A stretch of 7,464 nucleotides of DNA from an uncultured Clostridia bacterium (GCA_947625565.1 CANQOU010000055.1:1-7464), one strand, 5' to 3'; numbered from the stretch's first letter, positions 1-5,990 are shown. Made by a program: numbers and translations. Notes: generated from the letters alone by a model not told the origin.

Positions 1-1
1 A

Positions 2-442
2 AAAAAAGAAGGATATGAACAAATTGCTGCAATATTCCAAGAAACAGCAGACAATGAAAAAGAACATGCAAAAATATGGTTTAAATTATTACAAGGTGGA
101 GAAATAAAATCAACATTAGAAAACTTACAAGCAGCAGCAGATGGAGAAAACTATGAATGGACAGATATGTATGATAGAATGGCAAAAGAAGCAAAAGAAG
201 AAGGATTTGACCATATAGCATTTTTATTCTCAGAAGTTGCAAAAATTGAAAAAGAGCATGAAGAAAGATACAAAAAACTAATTGAAAATGTAGAAAATGG
301 GTTAGTATTTAGTAAAGACGGAGATAGAATTTGGAAATGTAGAAACTGTGGACATATCGTAATTGGAAAATCAGCACCAGAAATTTGTCCAGTATGTTCA
401 CATCCAAAAGCATATTTTGAAATAAAAGCAGAAAATTATTAA
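2..442 (+). CDS. rbr: Rubrerythrin, 5'-truncated by the window edge
   Basis: This is a non-haem di-iron peroxidase of anaerobes that reduces hydrogen peroxide in the cytoplasm using electrons passed through its own rubredoxin-like domain. The visible 146 residues contain most of the ferritin-like four-helix domain and the whole C-terminal domain. Seen directly: the iron-ligand pattern ExxH at visible residues 19-22 (NEKEH), a second ExxH at 83-86 (IEKEHEERY), further helix glutamates around 63-67, and a rubredoxin-like Fe(Cys)4 site with Cys113, Cys116, Cys129 and Cys132 (CRNC ... CPVC). The ending CPVCSHPKAYFE is typical of the family. Compared with the usual length of about 180-195 residues, roughly 35-45 N-terminal residues, including the first metal-binding helix, lie outside the window, so the start codon and promoter cannot be judged. 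The reading frame is open from base 2. It is followed directly by an intrinsic terminator, so it is the last gene of its transcript. It fits a strictly or mostly anaerobic host. Confidence 0.96.
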   Translation, partial: KKEGYEQIAAIFQETADNEKEHAKIWFKLLQGGEIKSTLENLQAAADGENYEWTDMYDRMAKEAKEEGFDHIAFLFSEVAKIEKEHEERYKKLIENVENGLVFSKDGDRIWKCRNCGHIVIGKSAPEICPVCSHPKAYFEIKAENY

Positions 443-446
443 AATT

Positions 447-473
447 AAGGAGACAATAAATGTCTCCTTTTTG
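447..473 (+). terminator. Intrinsic terminator after rubrerythrin
   Basis: A perfect 9-bp stem, AAGGAGACA (447-455) with TGTCTCCTT (461-469), encloses a five-base loop and runs into a short T tract (468-472). It starts 5 nt after the rubrerythrin stop codon and separates that gene from the next operon. The stem's 5' arm contains AAGGAG, which looks like a ribosome site but has no usable start after it. The T tract is short (5 T, then G), so some read-through is possible. Confidence 0.85.
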
Positions 474-490
474 TTATACGCTAAAAATAC

Positions 491-519
491 TTGAAAAAAA
501 TATAAAATAATGATATAAT
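491..519 (+). promoter_or_regulatory. Sigma-A-type promoter with extended -10, for the rsmE operon
   Basis: TTGAAA at 491-496 and TATAAT at 514-519 are separated by 17 nt, and TG at 511-512 makes an extended -10 (TGATATAAT). Transcription would start near 526, leaving a leader of about 20 nt before the rsmE ATG at 548. The ribosome site AGGAG at 537-541 is 6 nt from the ATG. It lies directly after a terminator, so it is probably the main promoter of the eight-gene run ending at glmM. Confidence 0.85.
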
Positions 520-547
520 CAATCCATACTTTAAAAAGGAGAAAACT

Positions 548-1288
548 ATGCCCAAATTTTTTGTCAATAATGAGCAAGTAAATAATGAAACGATAACAAT
601 ACAAGGAAAAGACATTAATCATATAAAAAATGTATTACGTATGAAGGTAGGAGATACATTACCTATATGTATCAAAGACAACCAAAAAGATTGTATAGCA
701 GAAATAAAAAATATATCAGAAGAAAAAGTCACATGTGAAATTATAAAATATGAACAAAATAACACAGAGCCGAATATTGAAGTTAGTATATTTCAAGGAT
801 TACCCAAAAGCGATAAAATGGAATTAGTTATTCAAAAATCAGTAGAATTAGGAGCATATAACATATATCCAGTAGAAATGGCAAGATGTGTTGTACAGTT
901 AAAAAATCAGGACAAAAAAATTGCTAGATGGCAAACAATTGCAGAAGTAGCGAGTAAACAATCAGGCAGAAGTAAAATACCAAAAATTGAAAACTGTATG
1001 AAAATATTAGATATATGTAATATTATACCAGAATATGATAGCATATTAGTAGCATATGAAGAAGAAAAAGATAATACATTAAAAACAGAATTACAATTAC
1101 TAAAAGAACAAAATAAAAAATTAAAAATAGGGATTGTTATTGGTCCAGAAGGAGGCCTAGAACATAAAGAAGTAGAACAACTAAAGAGTAGTGGCGCAAA
1201 AGTTATTACATTAGGAAATAGAATATTAAGAACAGAAACAGTAGCATTAAATGTATTAAGTAACATTATATACGAATTTGAAAAATAG
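548..1288 (+). CDS. rsmE: 16S rRNA (uracil-1498-N3)-methyltransferase RsmE
   Basis: RsmE uses S-adenosylmethionine to methylate N3 of U1498 (E. coli numbering) in helix 44 of 16S rRNA, acting on assembled 30S subunits in the cytoplasm. The 246 residues match the usual family length. The N-terminal part (about 1-70) corresponds to the PUA-like RNA-binding domain, with DINHIKNVLRMKVGD at 22-36. The rest is a SPOUT (trefoil-knot) methyltransferase domain: GLPKSDKMELVIQKSVELG at 84-102, ASKQSGRSKIP at 135-145, GPEGG at 199-203, and LGNRILRTETVAL at 222-234, which forms the SAM-binding knot. The ATG at 548 is supported by AGGAG 6 nt upstream and by the normal family N-terminus. In many Firmicutes rsmE follows prmA; here it is first in its transcript, right after a promoter, and prmA is not present. 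The next gene starts 12 nt after its stop. Confidence 0.96.
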   Translation: MPKFFVNNEQVNNETITIQGKDINHIKNVLRMKVGDTLPICIKDNQKDCIAEIKNISEEKVTCEIIKYEQNNTEPNIEVSIFQGLPKSDKMELVIQKSVELGAYNIYPVEMARCVVQLKNQDKKIARWQTIAEVASKQSGRSKIPKIENCMKILDICNIIPEYDSILVAYEEEKDNTLKTELQLLKEQNKKLKIGIVIGPEGGLEHKEVEQLKSSGAKVITLGNRILRTETVALNVLSNIIYEFEK

Positions 1289-1300
1289 GAGGAATTTTAA

Positions 1301-2152
1301 GTGCAAACTGTAGAAAAAGAAGAAACAGAAAAACAAATGATAAAATTAGATTTTAAAGATAAAAAGCTCCAAAATACTAATAAAATATCTCAAGAAGCAA
1401 CAAATGAAATTTTCTATAGCATTTTATTTGCAACTGTTGCAATGATATATTTCAATTTATTGATGTTAGCAAAAGCAGGAATGATAATGGAAAGATTAGA
1501 AAAAGACATTCAGGTTTTTGCAGGAATTTTTATGTTAGCAGGTATTTTCTTTATAGAAAAAGCATACAACCAAGACAAAGGAGTAAGAGTGGCAACAGCA
1601 ATTGAATGTTTTATATTATCAATTCACTCTTTATCTATTCAATATATTACAAAAAAATATGGATTTGATTTTTCAATCTATTTGGGAGCAAGTGCATATA
1701 TTTTTGCTAGTTATTGCACATTAAAAGCTATAATCATATATACAAAAGGAAGGAAACAACTATTAAATAATTTAAGTGATGTAAAAGAAATAGTACAAAA
1801 AGAAGAACCAATAAAAAAAGAGGCAAGCAAAAAAACAAAAAATAATGATAATGTAAAGGAAGAAATAACTAAAGAAGAAAAAACAAAAAATAAACAGCCA
1901 AAAAAGAAAACAACAAAAGCAACAGCCAAAAAAACAACAAATAAAAAAAGCTCAAGTTCAAAATCAACTAATAAAAAATCTTCAACAACTAGTAAAGAAA
2001 AAACAGACAAAAAAGAATTAGAACAAAAAGAAACTAAAACAAAGAAATCTACTACTACAGCAAAGAAAAATTCTAATAATAAAAAAGCACCAGCCCAAAA
2101 ATCCACAAACACAAAGAAAAAAGTGGCTAAGAAAGTAGAAAAAGGAGAATAA
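1301..2152 (+). CDS. Unrecognised four-helix membrane protein with a lysine-rich H1-like tail
   Basis: I do not recognise this 283-residue protein. The start is GTG at 1301, supported by a strong AGGAGG at 1287-1292, 8 nt upstream; a later ATG in the same frame has no comparable site. Residues 1-36 are charged and soluble. Four hydrophobic stretches follow, at about 37-58, 70-86, 96-116 and 123-147, as expected for a compact membrane domain with both ends in the cytoplasm. From residue 150 to the end the protein is low-complexity: 43 of 133 residues are Lys, mixed with Thr, Ser, Asn, Gln, Ala and Glu and almost no large hydrophobics after 170. The repeat TNKKSS occurs at 213-218 and 223-228. 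Such tails resemble eukaryotic histone H1 and bacterial H1-like tails, and could bind DNA, RNA, ribosomes or anionic lipid; this is inference. It sits between rsmE and yicC with tight spacing (12 nt and 1 nt), so it is co-expressed with RNA-related genes. Confidence 0.8.
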   Translation: MQTVEKEETEKQMIKLDFKDKKLQNTNKISQEATNEIFYSILFATVAMIYFNLLMLAKAGMIMERLEKDIQVFAGIFMLAGIFFIEKAYNQDKGVRVATAIECFILSIHSLSIQYITKKYGFDFSIYLGASAYIFASYCTLKAIIIYTKGRKQLLNNLSDVKEIVQKEEPIKKEASKKTKNNDNVKEEITKEEKTKNKQPKKKTTKATAKKTTNKKSSSSKSTNKKSSTTSKEKTDKKELEQKETKTKKSTTTAKKNSNNKKAPAQKSTNTKKKVAKKVEKGE

Positions 2153-2153
2153 T

Positions 2154-3035
2154 ATGATTAAGAGTATGACAGGTTTTGGCAAAAGCCATTTAATAAAAAA
2201 TGAAAGAGAATATCAAATTGAAATAAAAAGTGTAAATCATAGATATTTAGACATTTCAGTAAAAATGCCAAAACAGTTTACTTATTTAGAAGAAGAAATA
2301 AAAAAAGCAATTTCCTCAAAAATCAATAGAGGAAAACTAGAAGTCTATATTACATTTTACGATCATATAGCACAAGATGAAGAAATTACTATAAATAAAG
2401 AAATTGCTCAATTATATATTAAACAATTGCAAGACCTTGCAAAAGAAAACAATTTATCACAAAACATCAATGTTATAGATATTGCAAAACTACCAGATGT
2501 TTTAAATATTACATCAAAACAAGATGATGAAACAATAAAAGAAGATATTTTGCAAGTAACAAATGAAGCACTAGAAAAACTAATAGAAATGAGAACCTTT
2601 GAAGGAAATAAAATAGCAGAAGATTTAATTACTAGAATAGATAGTATACAAGAAAAAGTAGAAGAAATATCTTCAATTTCTACTGGACTTATTGAGGAAT
2701 ATGTAGTAAAATTAGAAAAGAGAATACAAGACATATTAAAAACAGAAGAAATTGATAAAAATAGGATTGCACAAGAAGTAGTTATCTTTGCTGATAAATG
2801 TTCGATTGAAGAAGAATTAACAAGATTAAAAAGTCATATGGCTCAATTTAGAAAATTTATCAATAATGATAACAAAGTAGCAATTGGAAAAAAACTAGAC
2901 TTTATAATTCAAGAAATGAACAGAGAAACAAATACAATAGGTTCAAAAGCAAATAAACTAGAGATTATTAACAATGTTGTTGACATCAAAACAGAATTAG
3001 AAAACATTAGAGAGCAAATACAAAATATAGAATAG
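2154..3035 (+). CDS. yicC: YicC/YloC family endoribonuclease
   Basis: YicC proteins (YloC in Bacillus) are a widespread family; the E. coli member has been reported as an endoribonuclease that takes part in small-RNA decay. The 293 residues are the family's usual length and both conserved ends are intact. The N-terminal signature MTGFG is at 5-9, followed by EIKSVNHRYLDI at 23-34. The C-terminal domain (DUF1732 type) is clear in RLKSHMAQFRKFI, GKKLDFIIQEMNRE from 245 and TIGSKAN near 261-267, ending in the usual KTELENIREQIQNIE. The middle (about 150-220) is charged and helical. The ATG is one base after the stop of the preceding gene, with AAAGGAG (2141-2147) lying inside that gene's end, so translation of the two is probably coupled. 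It is followed after 11 nt by remA, a pairing conserved in many Firmicutes. Confidence 0.95.
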   Translation: MIKSMTGFGKSHLIKNEREYQIEIKSVNHRYLDISVKMPKQFTYLEEEIKKAISSKINRGKLEVYITFYDHIAQDEEITINKEIAQLYIKQLQDLAKENNLSQNINVIDIAKLPDVLNITSKQDDETIKEDILQVTNEALEKLIEMRTFEGNKIAEDLITRIDSIQEKVEEISSISTGLIEEYVVKLEKRIQDILKTEEIDKNRIAQEVVIFADKCSIEEELTRLKSHMAQFRKFINNDNKVAIGKKLDFIIQEMNRETNTIGSKANKLEIINNVVDIKTELENIREQIQNIE

Positions 3036-3046
3036 GAGGAAAGAAT

Positions 3047-3328
3047 ATGCAATTAGTAAATATTGGATTTGGAAATATTGTTTCTGCGGAAAGAATAGTG
3101 GCGATTGTTAGCCCAGAATCAGCACCAATAAAAAGAATGGTGCAAGAGGCCAAAGATAATAAAACAGCAGTTGATGCAACATATGGAAGAAGAACAAGAG
3201 CAGTTTTAATTATGGATTCAGGACATATAATACTTTCAGCTGTTCAACCTGAAACAGTTGCTGGAAGAGTAGATAAAGACATTACAGGAATGACAAATAT
3301 ATTAGATGAGGAAAAAGAAGAAAAATAA
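3047..3328 (+). CDS. remA: RemA-family DNA-binding regulator (DUF370)
   Basis: RemA (YlzA) is a small DNA-binding protein; in Bacillus subtilis it activates biofilm-matrix and osmoprotection genes and forms ring-like oligomers that organise DNA. The 93 residues match the family from end to end: NIGFGNIVSAERIVAIVSP at 5-23, SAPIKRMVQEAKD at 25-37, and the strongly conserved DATYGRRTRAVLIMDSGH at 43-60, where Arg48, Arg49 and Arg51 lie in the segment expected to meet DNA. QPETVAGR at 67-74 is also typical. An acidic, lysine-rich tail (about 82-93) is an extension of a few residues. The ATG is supported by AGGAGG at 3034-3039, 7 nt upstream and overlapping the yicC stop. In Bacillus remA is followed by gmk and then rpoZ; here rpoZ follows directly. 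Its target genes in this organism cannot be seen. Confidence 0.93.
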   Translation: MQLVNIGFGNIVSAERIVAIVSPESAPIKRMVQEAKDNKTAVDATYGRRTRAVLIMDSGHIILSAVQPETVAGRVDKDITGMTNILDEEKEEK

Positions 3329-3346
3329 AAAGGTAGGTAATTAAAA

Positions 3347-3574
3347 ATGATGGTAAAACCAACAGTAAATGACTTATTAAAAAAATCAGAAAATCGTTAT
3401 GAATTAGTAATTGCAACATCAAAAAGAGCAAGACAATTATCAGAAGGTGCAACACCTTTAACAGACAAAAAAGAAGAATCAAATGTGACATTGGCAGCAG
3501 ATGAAATAGCAGAAGGAAAAGTAACAATAATAAGAGAAAATGCAGAAGAACAAAATGATTCAGAAAAGGAATGA
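3347..3574 (+). CDS. rpoZ: RNA polymerase omega subunit
   Basis: Omega is the small subunit that binds the C-terminal region of beta' and helps assemble and stabilise RNA polymerase. The 75-residue length fits Firmicute omega. Visible family features are the N-terminal KPTVNDLLKKSENRYELVIATSKRARQ segment (residues 4-30; the RYELV...AKRARQ-like core is diagnostic) and VTLAADEIAEGKVTI at 47-61. The last 14 residues are acidic and variable, as usual. Two start codons are adjacent (ATG at 3347 and ATG at 3350); the second is equally plausible and would remove one Met. The ribosome site is weak and split (AAAGG 3329-3333, TAGG 3334-3337), about 9-13 nt upstream, which suggests lower translation than its neighbours or partial coupling with remA, whose stop is 18 nt upstream. 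Confidence 0.95.
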   Translation: MMVKPTVNDLLKKSENRYELVIATSKRARQLSEGATPLTDKKEESNVTLAADEIAEGKVTIIRENAEEQNDSEKE

Positions 3575-3581
3575 AACAAAA

Positions 3582-4145
3582 ATGAAAAAAAATATTATTT
3601 CTCTAGCAGGTGATTTAGCAGCAGGAAAAGGAACAGTTTCAAAAATACTAATGCAAGATTTAGGATATGGAATTTATCGTAATGGAGAATATGCTAGAAA
3701 ATTAGCAAAAGAAATGGGACTAGATATAACAAGTTTCAATAAATATATAGCAAAACATCCAGAAATTGATATACAAATTGAAAAAAGTGCAGCAGAATAT
3801 GCAAAAGTAAATGATAATTTTATTATTGATGCAAGATTGGGCTGGTATGCTGTCCCAGAATCTTTTAAAGTTTATTTAAAAGTAGATATTGATGTTGCAG
3901 CAAAAAGAGCATTTGAAGATTTAGAACGTAAAGGAACAGAAAACTTTACAACTATTGAAGAACAGAAAGCAGATATGATAGAAAGATATAACTTAGAAAA
4001 TGAACGATATTGGCAAGTGTACCACATAAGAAAAGATGACATGTCAAATTATGATTTTGTAATTGATACAACCAACTTAACACCAAATGAAGTAGCCAAT
4101 AAAATAAAAGCAGAATATGAAAAATGGCAAAAAAAACTGATATAA
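3582..4145 (+). CDS. Cytidylate-kinase-like P-loop nucleotide kinase
   Basis: This is a 187-residue P-loop kinase closest in pattern to the short (archaeal-type) CMP kinases. The Walker A loop is GDLAAGKGT at residues 10-18, directly after the first beta strand (NIISLAG). YRNGEYARKLAKEMGLDI at 32-49 corresponds to the NMP-binding helix region of CMP kinases, DARLGWY at 83-89 to the strand that contacts the base or phosphate, and YLKVDIDVAAKRAF at 98-111 plus RYNLENERYWQVYHI at 135-149 to the lid region. YDFVIDTTNLTPNEV (157-171) is the usual ending. The likely reaction is phosphoryl transfer from ATP to CMP/dCMP, but other substrates cannot be excluded. The ATG at 3582 is chosen over upstream in-frame ATGs (3540, 3555), which lie inside rpoZ and would put 14 unneeded residues before the P-loop strand. 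AAAAGGA at 3564-3570 is 11 nt upstream. It is not the standard bacterial Cmk fold length (about 220 aa) and not Gmk. Confidence 0.8.
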   Translation: MKKNIISLAGDLAAGKGTVSKILMQDLGYGIYRNGEYARKLAKEMGLDITSFNKYIAKHPEIDIQIEKSAAEYAKVNDNFIIDARLGWYAVPESFKVYLKVDIDVAAKRAFEDLERKGTENFTTIEEQKADMIERYNLENERYWQVYHIRKDDMSNYDFVIDTTNLTPNEVANKIKAEYEKWQKKLI

Positions 4146-4157
4146 GAGGTGTAAAAA

Positions 4158-4493
4158 ATGTCAGCAATTTTACTGATGATATATTTATTAAGTTTTATAG
4201 TTTTTGCATTAGTAGCTTTTGCTGTAATGCAAATCAAATTAGCAGGAATGAAAGTAAAAGATTTCTGGGGGTTTATTGATGCTAACCAGATGCTAGATAA
4301 ATTATATAGATTTGCCAAACAATATCAGAATATGTCACCACAAGAGCAAGTAATTTATTTGGCTGAAGCTGAAAAAATATTTAATGCATTTGATAAAGTA
4401 CCAACAGAATTATGGGAAGAAGAATATCAAAAATATAGAGAAGTATTGAAAAAATATAATGACATTAAGATGATTAAATGGGCATCAAATTGA
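4158..4493 (+). CDS. Unrecognised small single-pass membrane protein
   Basis: I do not recognise this 111-residue protein. Residues 3-25 are an uninterrupted hydrophobic segment (LLMIYLLSFIVFALVAFAV) that reads as a membrane anchor. The rest is predicted helical and soluble, with conserved-looking Trp and aromatic residues (VKDFWGFIDANQMLDKLYRFAKQ at 33-55, split by short turns), a PQEQ turn at 61-64 and a charged C-terminal helix (LWEEEYQKYREVLKKY, 85-100). There are no cysteines and no known catalytic motif. The ATG is well supported by GAGGTG at 4146-4151, 6 nt upstream. It sits 12 nt after the kinase and 17 nt before glmM, so it is co-transcribed with glmM. The soluble part would be on the cytoplasmic side if the lysines at 27-34 obey the positive-inside rule. 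Codon use is like that of its neighbours. Confidence 0.78.
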   Translation: MSAILLMIYLLSFIVFALVAFAVMQIKLAGMKVKDFWGFIDANQMLDKLYRFAKQYQNMSPQEQVIYLAEAEKIFNAFDKVPTELWEEEYQKYREVLKKYNDIKMIKWASN

Positions 4494-4510
4494 AAGAAAT
4501 GAGGTTAATT

Positions 4511-5851
4511 ATGAGAAAATATTTTGGAACAGATGGTATAAGAAGAATTGCAAATACGGAATTGACACCAGAGTTAGTGTATAAAGTTGCAAAAGCAGCT
4601 GGTTATGTATTTTCAAAACACACAAATCATATACCAACAATTTTAATTGGAAGAGATACAAGACTTTCAGGAACATTAATTGAAAGTGCTATGGTAGCAG
4701 GCTTTTTAAGTTATGGAGCAAATGTAAAACTATTAGGAGTTATACCAACTCCAGCTGTTGCATATTTAACTAGAAAATTAAAAGCAGATGCTAGTGTAGT
4801 AATTTCTGCGTCACATAATACATATGACTTTAATGGTATAAAATTTTTTAGTAATAAAGGAACTAAAATTCCAGACAGCTTAGAAGAAGAAATTGAAGAA
4901 GTTATGGAATCTGACAAAATGCAAGAACTAATAGCTGTAAATGACAAAATAGGAGTGTCAGAGTATAGAGAAGATTTATTAGATGAGTATGTTTATTTTT
5001 TTAGGAAAAACTTTGATAATAAAATAGAATCACTTAATAGAATAGATTTTGTTATTGGACTAGATACAGCAAATGGTGCTACATATAAAGTAGCAGAAAA
5101 AGTATTTACAGCATTAGGAATTCAATATCAAATTATCAATAATGCACCAACAGGAATCAATATAAATGAAAACTGTGGCTCAACACATTTAGAAATGCTA
5201 AAAAAATATGTTATTGAAAATAGATTAAGCATGGGATTTGCATATGATGGAGATGGAGATAGATGTCTAGCTGTTGATGAAAATGGTGAAGAAATTGATG
5301 GAGATAAAATAATGGCTATCATTTCTCAATACCTAAAAAAACAAGGCAAACTTGCTAATGATACAATTGTTGCTACAGTTATGAGTAACCTCGGACTACA
5401 TAAATTTGCAAAAGAAAATGGATTAAATTTATTGCAAACAAAAGTTGGAGATAGATATGTATTGGAAGAAATGCAAAAAGGAGGACATAGCCTAGGTGGA
5501 GAACAATCAGGACATATTATTTTATTAGACTATAATCCAACAGGAGATGGAATATTAACATCAATAATGCTAATTCAAGCTATTTTAGAAGCCAATAAAC
5601 CTGCATCAGAAGTAGCAAATATTGTAACTCTATACCCACAAGTATTAGTAAATGCGAAAGTATCAACAGATAAAAAATATGACTATGAAAAAGACGAAGA
5701 AATAAAAGAAGCAATCAATAAATTAGAAGAAGAATTTGCAGGAAATGGTAGAGTTCTAATCAGACCATCTGGCACAGAACCACTTGTAAGAGTTATGATA
5801 GAAGGAGAAAATCAAGAATATATTACAGAAAAAGCTCGGAGAAATTGCTAA
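4511..5851 (+). CDS. glmM: Phosphoglucosamine mutase GlmM with a frameshifted C-terminus
   Basis: GlmM interconverts glucosamine-6-phosphate and glucosamine-1-phosphate, the step leading to UDP-GlcNAc for peptidoglycan. All four domains are visible: the start MRKYFGTDGIRR, the phosphoserine loop SASHN with active-site Ser101, the Mg2+ loop DGDGDR at 246-251, the GlmM-type sugar loop GGEQSGHI at 329-336 followed by TGDG at 344-347, and the phosphate-binding loop RPSGTEP at 418-424. The usual Pro after SASHN is Thr104. The ATG at 4511 is chosen because the family begins with RKYFGTDG and GAGGT lies at 4501-4505; in-frame ATGs at 4478 and 4499 add residues not found in the family. The open frame ends early (446 aa) with the odd tail RRNC. 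Removing one base near 5837 restores GEIAKLIEKKLQ and a stop at 5874-5876, giving about 454 aa. Only the final helix is affected, so the enzyme could still work. Confidence 0.95.
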   Translation: MRKYFGTDGIRRIANTELTPELVYKVAKAAGYVFSKHTNHIPTILIGRDTRLSGTLIESAMVAGFLSYGANVKLLGVIPTPAVAYLTRKLKADASVVISASHNTYDFNGIKFFSNKGTKIPDSLEEEIEEVMESDKMQELIAVNDKIGVSEYREDLLDEYVYFFRKNFDNKIESLNRIDFVIGLDTANGATYKVAEKVFTALGIQYQIINNAPTGININENCGSTHLEMLKKYVIENRLSMGFAYDGDGDRCLAVDENGEEIDGDKIMAIISQYLKKQGKLANDTIVATVMSNLGLHKFAKENGLNLLQTKVGDRYVLEEMQKGGHSLGGEQSGHIILLDYNPTGDGILTSIMLIQAILEANKPASEVANIVTLYPQVLVNAKVSTDKKYDYEKDEEIKEAINKLEEEFAGNGRVLIRPSGTEPLVRVMIEGENQEYITEKARRNC

Positions 5852-5876
5852 ACTAATTGAAAAAAAATTACAATGA
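5834..5876 (+). other. Apparent +1 base frameshift at the end of glmM
   Basis: After codon GCT (5834-5836, Ala442) the open frame reads CGG AGA AAT TGC TAA. Skipping C5837 gives GGA GAA ATT GCT AAA and continues as GEIAKLIEKKLQ to TGA at 5874-5876. This matches the normal amphipathic last helix of GlmM and restores the purine-rich codon pattern. CGG is the only in-frame CGG codon I found in the window, which supports C5837 (or one base nearby) as an insertion. It may be a sequencing or assembly error, a true mutation, or, less likely, recoding. Confidence 0.8.
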
Positions 5877-5920
5877 CTGTAACAAAATTGAAATAAAAAT
5901 GTAACTAAAATGTAAAAGTC
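5877..5920 (+). repeat. Four 11-bp direct repeats, possible PhoB/OmpR-type operator
   Basis: Four consecutive 11-mers start at 5877, 5888, 5899 and 5910: CTGTAACAAAA, TTGAAATAAAA, ATGTAACTAAA and ATGTAAAAGTC. TG at positions 2-3 and AA at 5-6 occur in all four, T at position 4 in three, and the last four bases are A-rich in the first three. This 7+4 layout with 11-bp spacing is how PhoB-type and other OmpR-family regulators bind in tandem (E. coli half-site CTGTCAT plus four A/T). The array ends 6 nt before the -35 of the next promoter, an activator position. The assignment to PhoB/PhoP is inference; A-rich sequence can give such similarity by chance. Confidence 0.45.
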
Positions 5921-5926
5921 AAACAC

Positions 5927-5955
5927 TTGAATGTTTAGCAAATAAGTGCTATCAT
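5927..5955 (+). promoter_or_regulatory. Promoter with extended -10 for the 112-aa membrane protein gene
   Basis: TTGAAT at 5927-5932 and TATCAT at 5950-5955 are 17 nt apart, with TG at 5947-5948 forming an extended -10. The start of transcription would be near 5962. A short imperfect inverted repeat, AAACA (5921-5925) with TGTTT (5932-5936), spans the -35. A fifth copy of TGTAACAAAA lies at 5961-5970, near the predicted transcript start, but out of phase with the array upstream. No intrinsic terminator is visible between glmM and this promoter. Confidence 0.65.
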
Positions 5956-5990
5956 ATATTTGTAACAAAAGAGAAAGGGGAAACATTATT

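Noticed and set aside
907..1266. Reverse-strand open frame of 119 codons inside rsmE
   Set aside because: It lies fully opposite a well-supported gene with all its family motifs, has no ribosome site and carries a shadow composition.
1711..2112. Reverse-strand open frame of 133 codons rich in Phe, Val and Leu
   Set aside because: It is the complement of the Lys/Thr/Ser-rich tail of the forward gene: AAA and AAG read backwards give Phe and Leu codons. It has no ribosome site and no plausible protein character.
1870..2130. A-rich repetitive stretch as a possible repeat array or CRISPR
   Set aside because: The repetition comes from Lys/Thr/Ser codons in one open frame; there are no regular units with spacers.
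3540..3581. Longer kinase start at 3540 or 3555 overlapping rpoZ
   Set aside because: The extra 14 residues are not needed before the first strand and P-loop; the ATG at 3582 has a ribosome site 11 nt upstream and gives the normal family N-terminus.
3282..4318. Several reverse-strand open frames opposite remA, rpoZ, the kinase and the following small gene
   Set aside because: All lie opposite strongly supported forward genes. Low stop-codon density on the reverse strand is expected from the purine-rich coding strand.
4478..4510. Longer glmM start at 4478 or 4499
   Set aside because: GlmM proteins start with the RKYFGTDG segment, and GAGGT at 4501-4505 points to the ATG at 4511. The 4478 start would overlap the previous gene.
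5921..5936. Hairpin AAACA/TGTTT as a terminator for glmM
   Set aside because: The stem has only five A+T-rich pairs, no T tract follows, and it overlaps the -35 of a good promoter.
5946..5990. Longer start for the 112-aa membrane protein at 5946
   Set aside because: This ATG overlaps the predicted -10 region and lies before the likely transcript start; the ATG at 5991 has AAAGGGG upstream.
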